Below, piece by piece: positions 1 to 23,992 of a stretch of 64,000 bases of DNA. Origin of the DNA: Anaeramoeba flamelloides (Eukaryota > Metamonada > Anaeramoebidae). The stretch's first letter is position 1; every line of letters starts with the position of its first letter. The DNA is taken from contig JANTQA010000018.1 of NCBI GenBank assembly GCA_027625915.1, forward strand, positions 906,501 through 970,500. Reading direction: 5' to 3'. The notes below the pieces were generated by a model that had not been told where the DNA came from, did not search any database, and saw only the letters and a list, made by a program, of their open reading frames with translations. The position numbers were made by a program, and so were the translations under genes.

Positions 1-587
1 TTAAATCAATTATATTTTTTAAAACATTTTCATTAAAAAAATACAATCTAATTTTTATTGATCAAGAAGGAAATTGTAACTTTCTGTTTGGGAAAAAAGA
101 AACCTTATTTGGAATTGAACAGATCATTTAAAATAATCGAGAAAATACTCTGAAAACTCTCTATCACAAATTATCAAATGTTTTGCAAACTCAAACAAGA
201 AAAAGAAATTGAAAAACACTAACCTATTCAGGAATTCTCCTTTTTTTTAAAACAACTCAAAAATATCGATAGGATCAAGAGGCAAAGAATACCGAATATT
301 CAAAGACAGTTTTGTTTGCAATTTTTGAGAAAAATCCAAAAAATACTTTCATTAAAAATCTTTTTTATCTATTTTTTTAACTAAAAAAATAATTTTTTTC
401 ACCTGATTAACTAAAATTAAAAATATTTTCTCTTTTTCTTCTTTGAAATTTAATCTATTCTATTTTTTGACTTGACAACAAGTTTAGAGAAATATACATT
501 TGTTCAATTTTGAGAGAGTTTTCGTTTTAAAAATTTTAACCTTTTAGAATTTGATCATTTTTTATAATTAAACTTATATTTTTTCAG
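1..587. other. AT-rich region upstream of the kinase gene, no gene seen
   Basis: No open reading frame of useful length and no recognisable protein is present. The stretch is made of A/T homopolymers. The bases just before the kinase ATG (about 575-587) form a pyrimidine-rich run ending in CAG, which has the shape of a 3' splice site. A 5'UTR intron ending exactly at the start codon is therefore possible, so the true transcription start cannot be placed. Confidence 0.5.
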
Positions 588-13670
<13,083 letters not shown>

Positions 13671-13875
13671 CTGGAAATATCGTTTATATTTTTTTGTAAA
13701 ATTAAAAAAAAAATAAAAAATACATTTGATTTTTTTTTTTTACTTTTTAATTTATAATTATTTTTTTAATAAAATCATTAAATTTTTAAATATTTCAATT
13801 ATAATATTCTTATTATTATATTATTTTTAAAAAAGTGAAAAAACAACAATTTATTTTTTTTTTTTTACTGATTGA
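13671..13875. other. 3' flank of the kinase gene
   Basis: Convergent intergenic space towards SPT5 begins here. It holds AT homopolymers with an AATAAAATC at about 13768 that could serve polyadenylation, though such strings are common in this composition. Nothing else was recognised. Confidence 0.4.
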
Positions 13876-14197
13876 AGGGGGTGATCAAAGATCCTCTTAC
13901 AGCCGTTAGGTTTTTTTTACTTTTTGAAATGTAAAGAAAACTTATTTATTTTTATATTTCAAAAATTAAAAAAAAAACATAGTTATGTTTTCTTGAGTTT
14001 TTTGTTTATTTGGAAAATCAATAGATTTTCGTTAGGTTTTTTTGAGTTTTCAATTTAATTAGAAAATCCATAGATTTTCCAAATAAAATAGAAAACTCAA
14101 AAAAACCTAGAACACTAAGCAAATAAAATAGAAAATCAAAAAAAAAAACCTAAGCACTCTACGGCACTCTACGGCACTTCACTCTGATCACTAATGG
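13876..14197. repeat. Palindromic-module cluster P2 with a palindrome nested in a palindrome
   Basis: The cluster opens GGGGGTGATCAAAGATCCTC then CAGCCGTTAGG and closes ACTCTACGGCAC (twice) then CTCTGATCACTAATGG, so it has GTGATCA-type outer inverted ends. Inside are a palindrome at about 13908-13982 (AGGTTTTTTTTACTTTTTGA arm) and another at 14034-14107 (AGGTTTTTTTGAG .. CTCAAAAAAACCT). The latter is inserted at the centre of a third palindrome whose arms are about 13988-14033 and 14108-14152. Confidence 0.7.
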
Positions 14198-14794
14198 TAA
14201 ATTAGTAATTTAGATGATAAAAAGAAATAATATTATTTTGGAATCGAGCAAGGTACAAATTTTTATTGGTTGAAAAAACAAAAAGAAAAATTCAAAAGAA
14301 AAAAAAAAAGGGAAGTTAAAAACAAAAAAAGGGTTTTTCAAAGGTAGTTGTAAAAAATCAAAAAAAAAAAACAATAGTCCTTTTTCATCAAGAACACTCA
14401 TAAAACAGATACTATCCTTTTATTTAAAATGTTGTCATTTAATTATTTCTAAGAAATTGTGAATGCTTCCTTTGAGAGGTAGTTGTTTTATTAGCAGTCA
14501 TTTTTTCTCTTTTTGGTCGAAATTTTTTTGATCTTTCCATTTTTTTTTTTATTGTCTTTTTTTTTGTTTTTTTTGTTTTTTTCTTATTTTCAAGTTACTC
14601 ATAAAAACTATTTTCAATTTTTCCAGTTTATTAAAAAGTAACTACTTGATCTTTTCAATTGAAACTCTTCTCCCCAATATAAAGAAAATTCTGTTCGAAA
14701 AAAATGGATTGAAATAAAAACATTAATTTTTTATAAGTTATATATCTTGGTTGAATTTATCAGGGATAAAAAAAACTCTAAATTAATTTTAGGG

Positions 14795-15070
14795 TTTATG
14801 GAAGTGTTGTGAAGTAATTATCTTTTCCATAATTCAAAAGAGTGGAGAAAAATCAAAGATTTTACTCGATTCTTTTGAATTATGGAAAAACTAACAGTAT
14901 TTTATTAATATATAGAAATAAACTGAAAAATTAAGAAATTTTTAGTTTATTTATCAAATAAAAAAAACCCAACGTGAAGTGTTGAGGTTTTCCAGGATTC
15001 TAAAGAATAGAGAAAAATCTAAGATTTTACACAATTCTTTTGAAATATGGAAAAATTATCGGCAAACAAT
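14795..15070. repeat. Palindromic-module cluster P3
   Basis: It contains palindromes at about 14822-14891 (CTTTTCCATAATTCAAAAGA .. TCTTTTGAATTATGGAAAAA), about 14917-14950 (ATAAACTGAAAAATT arm) and about 14985-15056 (GGTTTTCCAGGATTCTAAAG arm). The first and third are the same module type as the palindrome in P1. Spacers GGAAGTG and GTGAAGTG echo the flank motifs of the other clusters. Confidence 0.6.
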
Positions 15071-15112
15071 AGGTAATTTTATTGTTTAATTACTCCTGAT
15101 TAAAAATAAAAG

Positions 15113-15778
15113 TAGTAATTTTTCAAAATTTTTAACTCACACTATAATGCTAATTGGAAGTTGTTTTGAGTGTTTTACCCCGTATTCTTATCATAAAAAT
15201 ATTTTCATTTTTTTTTTGGATCAGAATTATTTTATCTAATTTTGCAAATATTAGTTTTTTTTTTTCAATTTTTGATTTTCTTTTGTTTTTCTTTTTCTTT
15301 TTTTTTGAAAAATTTTTCCTTTTCTTTTTGTTTTTCTTTTTCTTTCGTTTTTTTTTCTTTTTCTTTTTTTTTTTTCTTTTTTTTATTTTTTTATGAAAAA
15401 GATCTTGTGAAAAAAAAAAAGATCTTCGAAAAGACAAATAATCATAAAGAAAATTGAGACCATGTAATGTCTTTTAAAATGAATTTAATTATTAACCAAA
15501 AAATCTTCTTGTTGAACTTTTTTTCAGTTAAAGTTCAGTAATAAAAAAGCCATTATCCTCATTTCAAAAATTCTGACTCACTTTTTTTTTAGTTTTTGGT
15601 TTTATTTTTTTTTAATTTTTAAAATATTCTGGTTTTTCTATAATTTAGAATGATTAAAAATTGAATTATTATTAAGACTTAATAATTAATTGTTGTTCTA
15701 TAATACTAAAGGGTATATATATTTTTTGTCCAATTTATTATATAAGGTTAGTCACAATTTTTTGTCAGGAGTTTTGGT
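15113..15778 (+). mobile_element. Family F TIR element, copy F1
   Basis: The left end TTTCAAAATTTTTAACTCAC then ACTATAATG, and the right end GGTTAGTCACAATTTTTTG, form diverged inverted repeats. The interior aligns with F2 (42190-42784): GGAAGTTGTTTTGAGTG, then a long poly(T)/CTTTTT-rich tract, then ATGTCTTTTAAAATG. The reading frames here are homopolymer artefacts. It lies between the convergent kinase and SPT5 genes. Confidence 0.6.
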
Positions 15779-16178
15779 TTGTATAATTGTTTCACAAAAT
15801 AACGAATATCTAAAAACGGAATTATATTTGATTGCTCTCTAATATTTTATAATTCTCAGATATTAATAAGAAATAGAAAAGATTTAAATTAAATCTTAGA
15901 TCAAACCAAATAGAAAAAGAGTTTTAAAAAATAAAAAAAGAAAAAAATTATGAATTCATATAATCATTTTATTATCTTATATTAAATTTAATTTTATATC
16001 AAGTATATTCGAAATTAATAATATTTAATACTTTTTTTTATTTATTTTTTTTTTGAATTTTAAAAGTTTCAAAAAATTTTAATTTTGGGTTTATTATTTC
16101 CTTTAAAAAAAAAAAACAAATAAAAAAAAAAAAAAAAAATGAATAAAATAAAATGAAATAAAATAAAAAAGAAATTTC

Positions 16179-19100
16179 TTAATCTACTAATTTCGCCAAG
16201 TAGGAAAGTTCAATAATTTTAAATTCAGAATCAATTTGTACAATACCCTGTGACTGATCGATTTGCATCAAATTACCAACTTTACCCTTCATTAGGCCAT
16301 CAATTACTCTGATTTTATCATTCTTTTGGGGAACTTGAGGCTGAAGGTTATTACCCTGAACGGAGACCATTTCGTTTCGATCTGTCAAAAAGATTTGACA
16401 ATTACCATCTGATAAAACAGAACGAATGATACCTATCTGTGCTTGTCCTTCGTTAGTGTTTACTTTAACTTCTATACCAGGTGTTAGCCAGCTTTGGTTG
16501 GTGTTCTGGACAAAGGGTGTCATTGGTGTTGAAGGAGTGAATCCCTGAGTGTAGGGTGTTGTTGTTGTTGGATGGTTTTCGTAGAATGGTGTTGTTCCAG
16601 ATTTGGGAGTGTTCACTGAGGGTGTTGAAGGCTCAAATACTTGGTTTTGGCCTGAAGACAAACTGGTGCCGCCAAAGGTTTGGTTGGGTGTTGAAGTTTG
16701 TGGTGTCTGTGGATAATCGTTAACTGGTGTGAAACTCAAATTTTGGGAAACATTTGTTGTTGAGGTTTGCCATGGTGACTCAGGGATTTGGATTGAGGAA
16801 TTTTGTGTGGTGTTCCAAATATCTTCACTGCGGGGGGTTGATTTAATGCCACTGTTGGTTGAAGTTTGTCCAGTTCCCGACAGATTCATGGACATTCCCG
16901 ATAGCGTATTGCCCGTGGAAGAATTCAATGGTGTAGATATTGGGGTTGGCCCTGTCATTGGCGTATCAAATCCTCTCATTGGCGTCATACTGCCATCATA
17001 AAAGGGGGTGGATGATCCGTCGTGAATTGGAGTTTTAACATCCCAAATGGGAGTTTTCGAATCTGTGTACGCAGTATTTGAATCTGTGTAACTATAGCCA
17101 CTTCCATAGGACGTCTTCGTTTCGGGCTCGATAACATTACTTCGGGGGACATTGATTACCTTCGCGTTTGTATGCAATTCGATTCTTAATTTGAGCTCAT
17201 TGGCGTCAATGACAAAACCCGCATACCCCTTTTTTGGTCCCTTTTGGATAATTACACTTTTCCCGATCCACTCATCTCGATTTCTCCCTTTTCTTCTTCT
17301 TGTTCCTTTCCCAAATCTGGATCTCATTGTTAAAGGAAGTGGTTGCTTTTGCAACAATTCGATCTCTCTGGTTTTTAATCCACCAACTAACTGCACGTTT
17401 TTCGATCTTGTAACAATGATTCCGTTGTTTTCCAAAATGTCTCTAGCATGTAAAAATACAAACGAACGATAAATATGTTTGACCCTTGCCTGTCTTCCTC
17501 TATACCTTTGTTCAACAATTTTCACAGTGTCATTGGTATGTATTGGCTGATTGGCCATATCAACACAGATACCGCCACGTCTATTCCTTTTTTGTCCCAT
17601 TTCTGCAAGCTTGATCGATCTCACATTTCCCAAATTATCCATCACCTTGAAGGAATCCGTTTCAACCTTGGTAATTACACCAACTGTCTGGGCATCTAAA
17701 TCTACCAAATCAAACATTGAATATTGGCCGAGTGTATCGGTACCCGATGAAATTTGTTTCGTAATTTGAATATCGTTTATAAACACCTTCGCCTCTTCGT
17801 CAGAAGAATCACTGAAAAAAATGGCATATTCGCCATCTATTGCTAAAATGATCCCAGTTTCTCCTTTTCTTGCACCATCGATGACCTTGATTTGAGTTCC
17901 CAAGTCAAAATGCTTGCTTAATTGAGAGATTGGGACGGGCAATAGGTCAGTTAGCAATTTATGATCTGGCTTTATGAAGACATTTTCATCTTCAACATAT
18001 TCAACTGTACCTAATAAATTTCTTAGATCGCCTTCAATGACCCTAATTTTATCTCCCTTTTCAAAGCTCTTTTGACGGTTTCCCAATAACGGCCCAAGCA
18101 TTTTGATTGGATCCGTTTCTTCTTTATTTTTACCAGAACCACCGGATAATCTTCTGATACCACGGAGATTTCCCTCGTCTTCTTTGTCATAATTATCGTC
18201 ATCTTCGTCCATGGAATCATCGCTGAGGGAATCTTCATCTCCACTCAAATTTTCCAAATCGTCATCTAAATAATTCCCATTGCTGTCCTTGGCTCTTTGT
18301 CTTTTTTGTCTTCTTCTTTGTCTTCTCTTTTTTTTATTTTTGTTATTCTCTTGTAAAATTGCTCTGAACTGCTCAATTTCTTCAATTCTTGGCTTGACAT
18401 CTGCTAAAGAGACAGATTTGATGCTCATTTTTTTATACAAATAGCCTTCCTTAAACCAATTACCATTCCAAACATGATATTCGTCATAGCCATCAAGTTT
18501 GGATTCCACAATCCCATTTAGTGAACGAACTTCAGTGGCATCAAATGCCTTCTGCTGTGGCCTTCCTTGTTTTTTTTTCCTTTTCCTTCCTCCTGAATTA
18601 TTGTTATTATCCTCGTTGCTTTGCTCGTTACCTCCAAATTCATCAGATGTTACGGTATTTTCCTTCGACTTGCTATTTAGATCGTTGTCAGTTAATTTCG
18701 TCAGATCTATTCGAGGAATTAATTTGACCTTAACGTGAGTACCATTAATATCTGGTACAACAACCTGTGCCAGATCTCCTTTATAAAGACCTCGCTTGAT
18801 TCGTACCCAATTCCCCTTTTTGATAACTGTCGTTTTTTGCTTTACAGTTACAACTGTAACCATTTCTTCAATTGGCACTAACGCCAACTTGAAATGGTTG
18901 ATAAACGTCATCCCCTGTATTGCCTCCTGGACATGTGATTCCCGAGTTGCTTCAACATAAACGTACCCCTTTAGGCTGCTTAGGCAAAGTGCAGACTTGA
19001 TCAAAAGTGGCTTTTCCGTGTCCTGTAAATTAAACGATTTTTGCATTAGCTCCGTGACAATGCTCCACTCCTTGCCAGGCTTACATTTGATAACCCACAA

Positions 19101-19772
19101 CCTGGGATCGTTTACCGTTGGCAACAACGATCGTTGGTTGATTTTGTCCATCCTTCCGCTGCCCATGTAATGCGATGATTGTGAAGATCTGATTCGCTCG
19201 TCTCTTGCTTCCTTCATATAATTCCCAAACTTCGATTCATACTCTTCCCTTAACTCGTCTTCGTTCTTGTTTTCAAGCCTGTTAATGTAAGAATCAAATG
19301 CAGTGGTACGCTGCGATTCTCTTAACATGGATGAAGATCCGGCTCCTTCTCCTCTTCTTTTTCTTTTTTCATCGCCCCTTTGATAAGGATCAAAGTCGTC
19401 ATCATTTTCTTCGTCGAAGTCGCCCTCAAGCGCCTCGTCGTCTTGAAGAGTGACAGACCTTTTGGATCTTCTTAAATTACCTTTTCCCTTTTTCTTTCCT
19501 CTCTTTGATTTGCTCTGTAAATATTCTTCTTCAAACTCTTCATCTTCTTCGTCTTCGTCCTCAGACGCTATGTCGTCTAAAAGAAAAGACGCTGTGCTTT
19601 TCTTACGTTTTTCTCTTTTTTTTTTATTTTTTTTGGATTTCCTTGAATATTCTTCATCAGAATCCTCAGATGCAATGAAATTTTCTAATCCACCGTTTTT
19701 GTACGAATCAGATTCATCGTCAGAAGAACCTTCATAACCACTTCCACTATCACTGTCTTGAACTTTAGACAT
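16179..19772 (-). CDS. SPT5: Transcription elongation factor SPT5 (DSIF large subunit)
   Basis: One uninterrupted frame encodes 1197 residues. Order: acidic Ser/Asp/Glu-rich N-terminus (1-165); NGN domain (about 222-305, WVIKCKPGKEW, then KGYVYVEA), which in other eukaryotes binds SPT4; KOW domains at about 320-350 (VRIKRGLYKGDLAQVV), 573-595, 624-645, 745-795 and 836-860; a Thr/Pro-rich C-terminal region (about 905-1095) with TPIWD, TPIHDG, TPFYDG and TPMRG units resembling the CTR phosphorylated by P-TEFb; and a final KOW (about 1150-1180, IRVIDGLMKGKVG). SPT5 with SPT4 clamps RNA polymerase II and controls pausing and elongation in the nucleus. Length is typical (human about 1087). It is intronless and visibly less AT-rich than its surroundings. 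Charged, low-complexity inserts (about 360-410 and 470-555) separate KOW1 from KOW2. The ATG begins the acidic N-terminus directly. Confidence 0.97.
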   Translation of the reverse strand: MSKVQDSDSGSGYEGSSDDESDSYKNGGLENFIASEDSDEEYSRKSKKNKKKREKRKKSTASFLLDDIASEDEDEEDEEFEEEYLQSKSKRGKKKGKGNLRRSKRSVTLQDDEALEGDFDEENDDDFDPYQRGDEKRKRRGEGAGSSSMLRESQRTTAFDSYINRLENKNEDELREEYESKFGNYMKEARDERIRSSQSSHYMGSGRMDKINQRSLLPTVNDPRLWVIKCKPGKEWSIVTELMQKSFNLQDTEKPLLIKSALCLSSLKGYVYVEATRESHVQEAIQGMTFINHFKLALVPIEEMVTVVTVKQKTTVIKKGNWVRIKRGLYKGDLAQVVVPDINGTHVKVKLIPRIDLTKLTDNDLNSKSKENTVTSDEFGGNEQSNEDNNNNSGGRKRKKKQGRPQQKAFDATEVRSLNGIVESKLDGYDEYHVWNGNWFKEGYLYKKMSIKSVSLADVKPRIEEIEQFRAILQENNKNKKKRRQRRRQKRQRAKDSNGNYLDDDLENLSGDEDSLSDDSMDEDDDNYDKEDEGNLRGIRRLSGGSGKNKEETDPIKMLGPLLGNRQKSFEKGDKIRVIEGDLRNLLGTVEYVEDENVFIKPDHKLLTDLLPVPISQLSKHFDLGTQIKVIDGARKGETGIILAIDGEYAIFFSDSSDEEAKVFINDIQITKQISSGTDTLGQYSMFDLVDLDAQTVGVITKVETDSFKVMDNLGNVRSIKLAEMGQKRNRRGGICVDMANQPIHTNDTVKIVEQRYRGRQARVKHIYRSFVFLHARDILENNGIIVTRSKNVQLVGGLKTREIELLQKQPLPLTMRSRFGKGTRRRKGRNRDEWIGKSVIIQKGPKKGYAGFVIDANELKLRIELHTNAKVINVPRSNVIEPETKTSYGSGYSYTDSNTAYTDSKTPIWDVKTPIHDGSSTPFYDGSMTPMRGFDTPMTGPTPISTPLNSSTGNTLSGMSMNLSGTGQTSTNSGIKSTPRSEDIWNTTQNSSIQIPESPWQTSTTNVSQNLSFTPVNDYPQTPQTSTPNQTFGGTSLSSGQNQVFEPSTPSVNTPKSGTTPFYENHPTTTTPYTQGFTPSTPMTPFVQNTNQSWLTPGIEVKVNTNEGQAQIGIIRSVLSDGNCQIFLTDRNEMVSVQGNNLQPQVPQKNDKIRVIDGLMKGKVGNLMQIDQSQGIVQIDSEFKIIELSYLAKLVD

Positions 19773-22509
19773 TTTTTTTTTTTTTGATTTGTGAAGAAAA
19801 AAGTAAAAAAATCAAAAAATGAATTTGTAATTATGGTTTTAATTGCCAGGTTTTAAGTTTCAAAGAAGAGAAATGTGTTTTTGTAAGGAAATTATTTTTA
19901 TAATTTTTTATCAGGGTTATTGGTTCTTTTGAATATTTCAAAGAAAGTAGGTTTGATATTTGTTTATCATAATAAGTTTGAATAGGATGGTTTTTGTGCT
20001 TTTTTGGTTAAAGTATCAATTCAAACACTTTTTATTTGGGTTTCTGTTTGATGAATAATTAAAATTTTTTTGTTTTTTTATTTTTAAATTGTTGATGAAT
20101 AAAGTAGTGATTATTTTTTCAAGGTTTAGGAGGTATGGAAATTGTTTGTTGTCAATAATTTTGATAAAGAATAAATTCAATTAAACCATTATAAAATGAT
20201 TGTTCAGACTAATTTGTACTTCTCAAAACTGTTGTCTTCGGGATGAAGTTTACAGGCGAAAACGGTGAAACTGTGGATAAAAACACTCTTGAAATAAATC
20301 ATGATCTTAGTTTAATAAACCGAACGAGTATTTCTTTTATAAAAATGTAAAATTGTAAAAATTCTGAATTATTTTCACAATTTTGCCTTACTGAATCCTA
20401 CCAAAAATGATTTTAATATTTCATAATTTTCATTTCAAATCTATCAAACACAAAATAATTCAACAAGTTGTTCTAAATATTTTTTACTGTTATTTCTACC
20501 GGTTTGAAATATTTTAAAATTTGAACTTCACCAAGAAAATCCCTTTAGTTATTTTTTTTAAAAATTTTTCATCAAAAATCTAATGGAAATTTTTTTTGTT
20601 TGTGTTTTTTTTAACTTTGATATTAGTATTTTTTTTGTCCAATTATTTCAGAACGAAATTTCTTGTTGAGAAGTGAAAGTAAAATATCATAATAACTTAA
20701 CACCCGACATGGTTGAAACGTAGTCCTGAATATTTAAAGTTGTTTACAAAATTTGAATATTTTTTAAATAATTATACACTTTTTCCCTATTTCCACAAAA
20801 GACTGGGGACTTGTGAAAATATCTTATGTTTTAAATTGCTAAAAATTCAATTTGTTAATAGAATATAAATGGTTGGTGAAATAAGTGTAACAGAAATTCA
20901 ATAATTGAAAATACTTTTTCAGAAATTAAAAATCAAAAACAACCCAACAAAAATATTTTCTAAAATTCTTTCATTAAATTATTTTTTTTGCTATCAGAAA
21001 CATCTTAACTTTTAACAAGAAAATTTCCCCGTCGGAGTATATAGGAAAAGTTTTATAGTTTTTGGTAATATACAAAATTAGGAAAAAAAATTTAACCAAT
21101 TAAGAGTTCATTTTAGCAGATGTAATTTATCACTAATCGATTTCCAAGATAATTAAATTTTTCAAAACGAATCTTATTGATATTACAAAATTTATTCACT
21201 TCTGGTTTATTATTTAGTAAATCATAAAGTGGTGATTTTGTCTTGGAAAAAAAAACTTTCTAAAATCAATTAACATTATAATATCCTCCAGATATTTAAT
21301 CTGGATTATCTTTCAAATTTCAGTTTTTAAGTGGGGTGTATTTAATGATTTATACAAATTGACTCATTTTTATTTCATTTTTGAAATTACAAGAGTTGTG
21401 ATCAAATTAAATAAGGTAATTCAAATTAAGTGGTGTTTTTTTTTTTTTTTAGATTTCATATAAATTACTGTTTGTAAGTGTTTCTATTTATAATTTAGTG
21501 ATATAAAATAATACTAAATGATAATAGCAATTGAACCAGCATATACCGTATTTAATTCAATAACTATATTTATAAATATTTTTTGAAAAAATAAAAATAA
21601 AAAAATGTAATTTTTTTCTGGGGATAACAATACACAACCAATTTCAATAAAAAACCTTCAATATAAGAAGGGAACAAATGATTTTTGAAACAACCAAATA
21701 TGGCTTTATGTTTTTCATTATATTGAAAATTTTGTCAAGATAAAAAAAGCTATGATAAAGATTTTTTGATGAAAAAGAATTTAATAAACATTAATTTTCA
21801 TCTTTAAAAAATATCAGATAAAATAAATGTCTGGAATTTAAATCTCTTTTATTAATGTATTATCATACTAATAAATAAATTCGAAATAATATGAATGAAT
21901 GATAAAAGGTAGTTAAGTATTTTTTATATTTAAATAATAATATAGGATTGGATTGTAATAAAAATTTTTTAAAATAAATATGCCCTACTTTTGTGGAGGT
22001 AGCATAGTTATCTACCCGATTAGAAAAAAAAAAAATGATCTGGTCTAACATAGATGAATTTTTTATATAAAAGTATATTGGCTCCCAAAATTAACCGACC
22101 CAAGATGGGTGAGAATTTCCAAATCCTCATATATTATCAATTAGTAAATATTTCTCTTCAAAAGATAGCTTTGAGAAAAAGAAGAATAAAAGTTTAACAA
22201 ACAATTATTGGTTGTTTTGTCTGAATAATTGTACAATTCAAAAAAGTTTAAGATTTGAAATTTCTCTTTTAAGCTTCTACTCGGACAAATAATTTTTTTC
22301 AATTACAATAACCAATTATAGATTATATAAAAAGAGTTTGTAATATCAAAATATTTTTTTATTAGTAATATTAGATATTATAAATAGTTTGAGAAATAAC
22401 AATTATCCCAAAAGGGTTTCTGGATATTAATAAAACAAGATTGTTTTTGTTGTTAATCATATTAATACTTTAGAGAAATATCTATAATTTCTTCATTAAT
22501 TTTTATTAT
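19773..22509. other. Intergenic region upstream of SPT5, no gene seen
   Basis: No convincing ORF, RNA gene or repeat with matched ends was recognised over these 2.7 kb. The first few hundred bases should contain the SPT5 promoter. A poly(T) run sits directly before the start codon on the plus strand, so the transcript leader is A-rich. Confidence 0.4.
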
Positions 22510-23048
22510 TTAAACCCCATTTCAAAATTTTTAACACACCAAAATTCGATTTGTGAAAAAAAATCTTATTTAATCAATTCAAGAAGATTTACCAAATTAG
22601 AACCATTCACTAATTGAAATGTTAACACTTGTTTATAAATTAAAATACTCACAAAATAAATAAATAAATAATTATCAATATAAATAAATCAAGGGCGTGT
22701 TAAAAATTTTGGAGAGAGCAAAACAAAAAAATACTTTGGTAAATTTGTTTAAATTCTATTTGGAATATTGATCTATGAAATGGTTATATAGCATCAGCTA
22801 ATTTTATTTGAGTTCTTCTATTTTTAATAACTCAACTTTAACATAAAATCAATGGTTGAAAAAAATTTTGATCCAACGAAACAAATTACACAATCCAAAC
22901 AATAAAATGAAAAATAAAAACTCAAAAGATGAAAAAATTATTTTCATATTTTAAAAAAAAGAAAAATTATCTCCAATTTCAATGAAATTATATTATTGTG
23001 ATTGTTTGAACGTTTTAACTGTGTGGAAAATTTTGAATTTTAGTTTAT
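22510..23048. mobile_element. Family G TIR element, copy G1
   Basis: The left end TAAACCCCATTTCAAAATTT then TTAACACACC, and the right end GTGTGGAAAATTTTGAATTT then TAGTTTATA, are inverted repeats. The body aligns throughout with G2 (62524-63070), for example TTTAATCAATTCAAGAAGA and TTTTATTTGAGTTCTTCTAT. The ends resemble family D, so D and G are probably subfamilies of one mariner-type group. The element is about 540 bp and non-coding. Confidence 0.7.
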
Positions 23049-23699
23049 AATTATCTTTTTACAGTTTTGTTTTTTTATACTAACAAAAAAGAAATTAAAG
23101 TCTAAAAATTACTTTTTATTTCTTTTTTTGATTTATTTTATTTTTTTTTCAAATTTTCATTACAAGTATAAAAAAAATTAAGTTTTTGATTTTTTTTAAA
23201 GTTTTACAATGATCTTTGAACTTAAGATCATTAATATAAATTTCAATAAATATTATATTATTCCAATGTGAAGCTAGTTGTGTTGATGCTTCATGTTTAA
23301 TAATTAAAAATAAATAAAAATTATATAATACCTTAAACCCTTCACCGTATTTGGAAAACATAAAAAAAAAAATCAAATATTTACTAATTTTACCCTTTTT
23401 AATCACTTCATTTATAATTAACACTATTGGTTAATAAAAATAAGTCTTATGATCAAAAAAGTATTTTTGAGAGATTTATTCCCATTTAAGTTGAAAAATC
23501 CAATTTTCAGGTTATATTAAGATTTTTTTCAAAATACAACAGATATAAATTTGAAAACTTCTTTTCTTCATAGTTATGAGGTTATTATATTTCAAAAATA
23601 TATTAAATCAGATGAATATCTTTTTAATATTAATTCAATTATTCTGACTATTAAAGAATTTTATGTTCTTTTAAATTGAAATAAAATATTTTTTCCTTT
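23049..23699. other. Intergenic stretch without recognised content
   Basis: It contains a 91-codon frame (23149-23424, minus) with AT-biased composition and no family resemblance, which I do not call as a gene. Nothing else was recognised. Confidence 0.3.
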
Positions 23700-23992
23700 G
23701 ATTTTCCTTCTAGGTTTTTTTTAATTTTTGAAATAAACAGAAAATTTTAATAAATTTTAGATTTATTCCAAAAAATTAAAAAAAACATAGTACAAATTCC
23801 TTTTAGTTTTTAATATTTGTAAAGAATTGATAAAAATCAATGAATTAAACCCAATTATTTTGAATCGAGGAAAACACAGGACACTCTACGGCACTTGAAG
23901 GACACTTTCTTTATATTTTCTAGGTTTTCAAAGAATAGAGTAAAACCAGTAGTTTTTCATCCATTCTTTCAAATTCTGGAAAACCCAGGAAA
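23700..23992. repeat. Palindromic-module cluster P4
   Basis: There are two modules: about 23712-23789 (AGGTTTTTTTTAATTTTTGA arm, same type as in P2 and P5) and about 23922-23988 (AGGTTTTCAAAGAATAGAG .. CATTCTTTCAAATTCTGG, same type as in P1 and P3). Between them is GGACACTCTACGGCACTTG, the tag also found at the right end of P2. Confidence 0.6.

Noticed and set aside
13880-15070. CRISPR-like or regular satellite array
   Set aside because: The repeats are palindromic modules of differing type, order and spacing, not equal repeats with unique spacers, and the genome is clearly eukaryotic.
15154-15457. Overlapping frames of 71-95 codons on both strands
   Set aside because: They are translations of the poly(T)/CTTTTT tract inside element F1 (Phe-rich one way, Lys-rich the other), with no conserved protein.
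16729-19737. Several plus-strand frames of 68-106 codons within SPT5
   Set aside because: Antisense shadows of the SPT5 frame, which has clear NGN and KOW domains.
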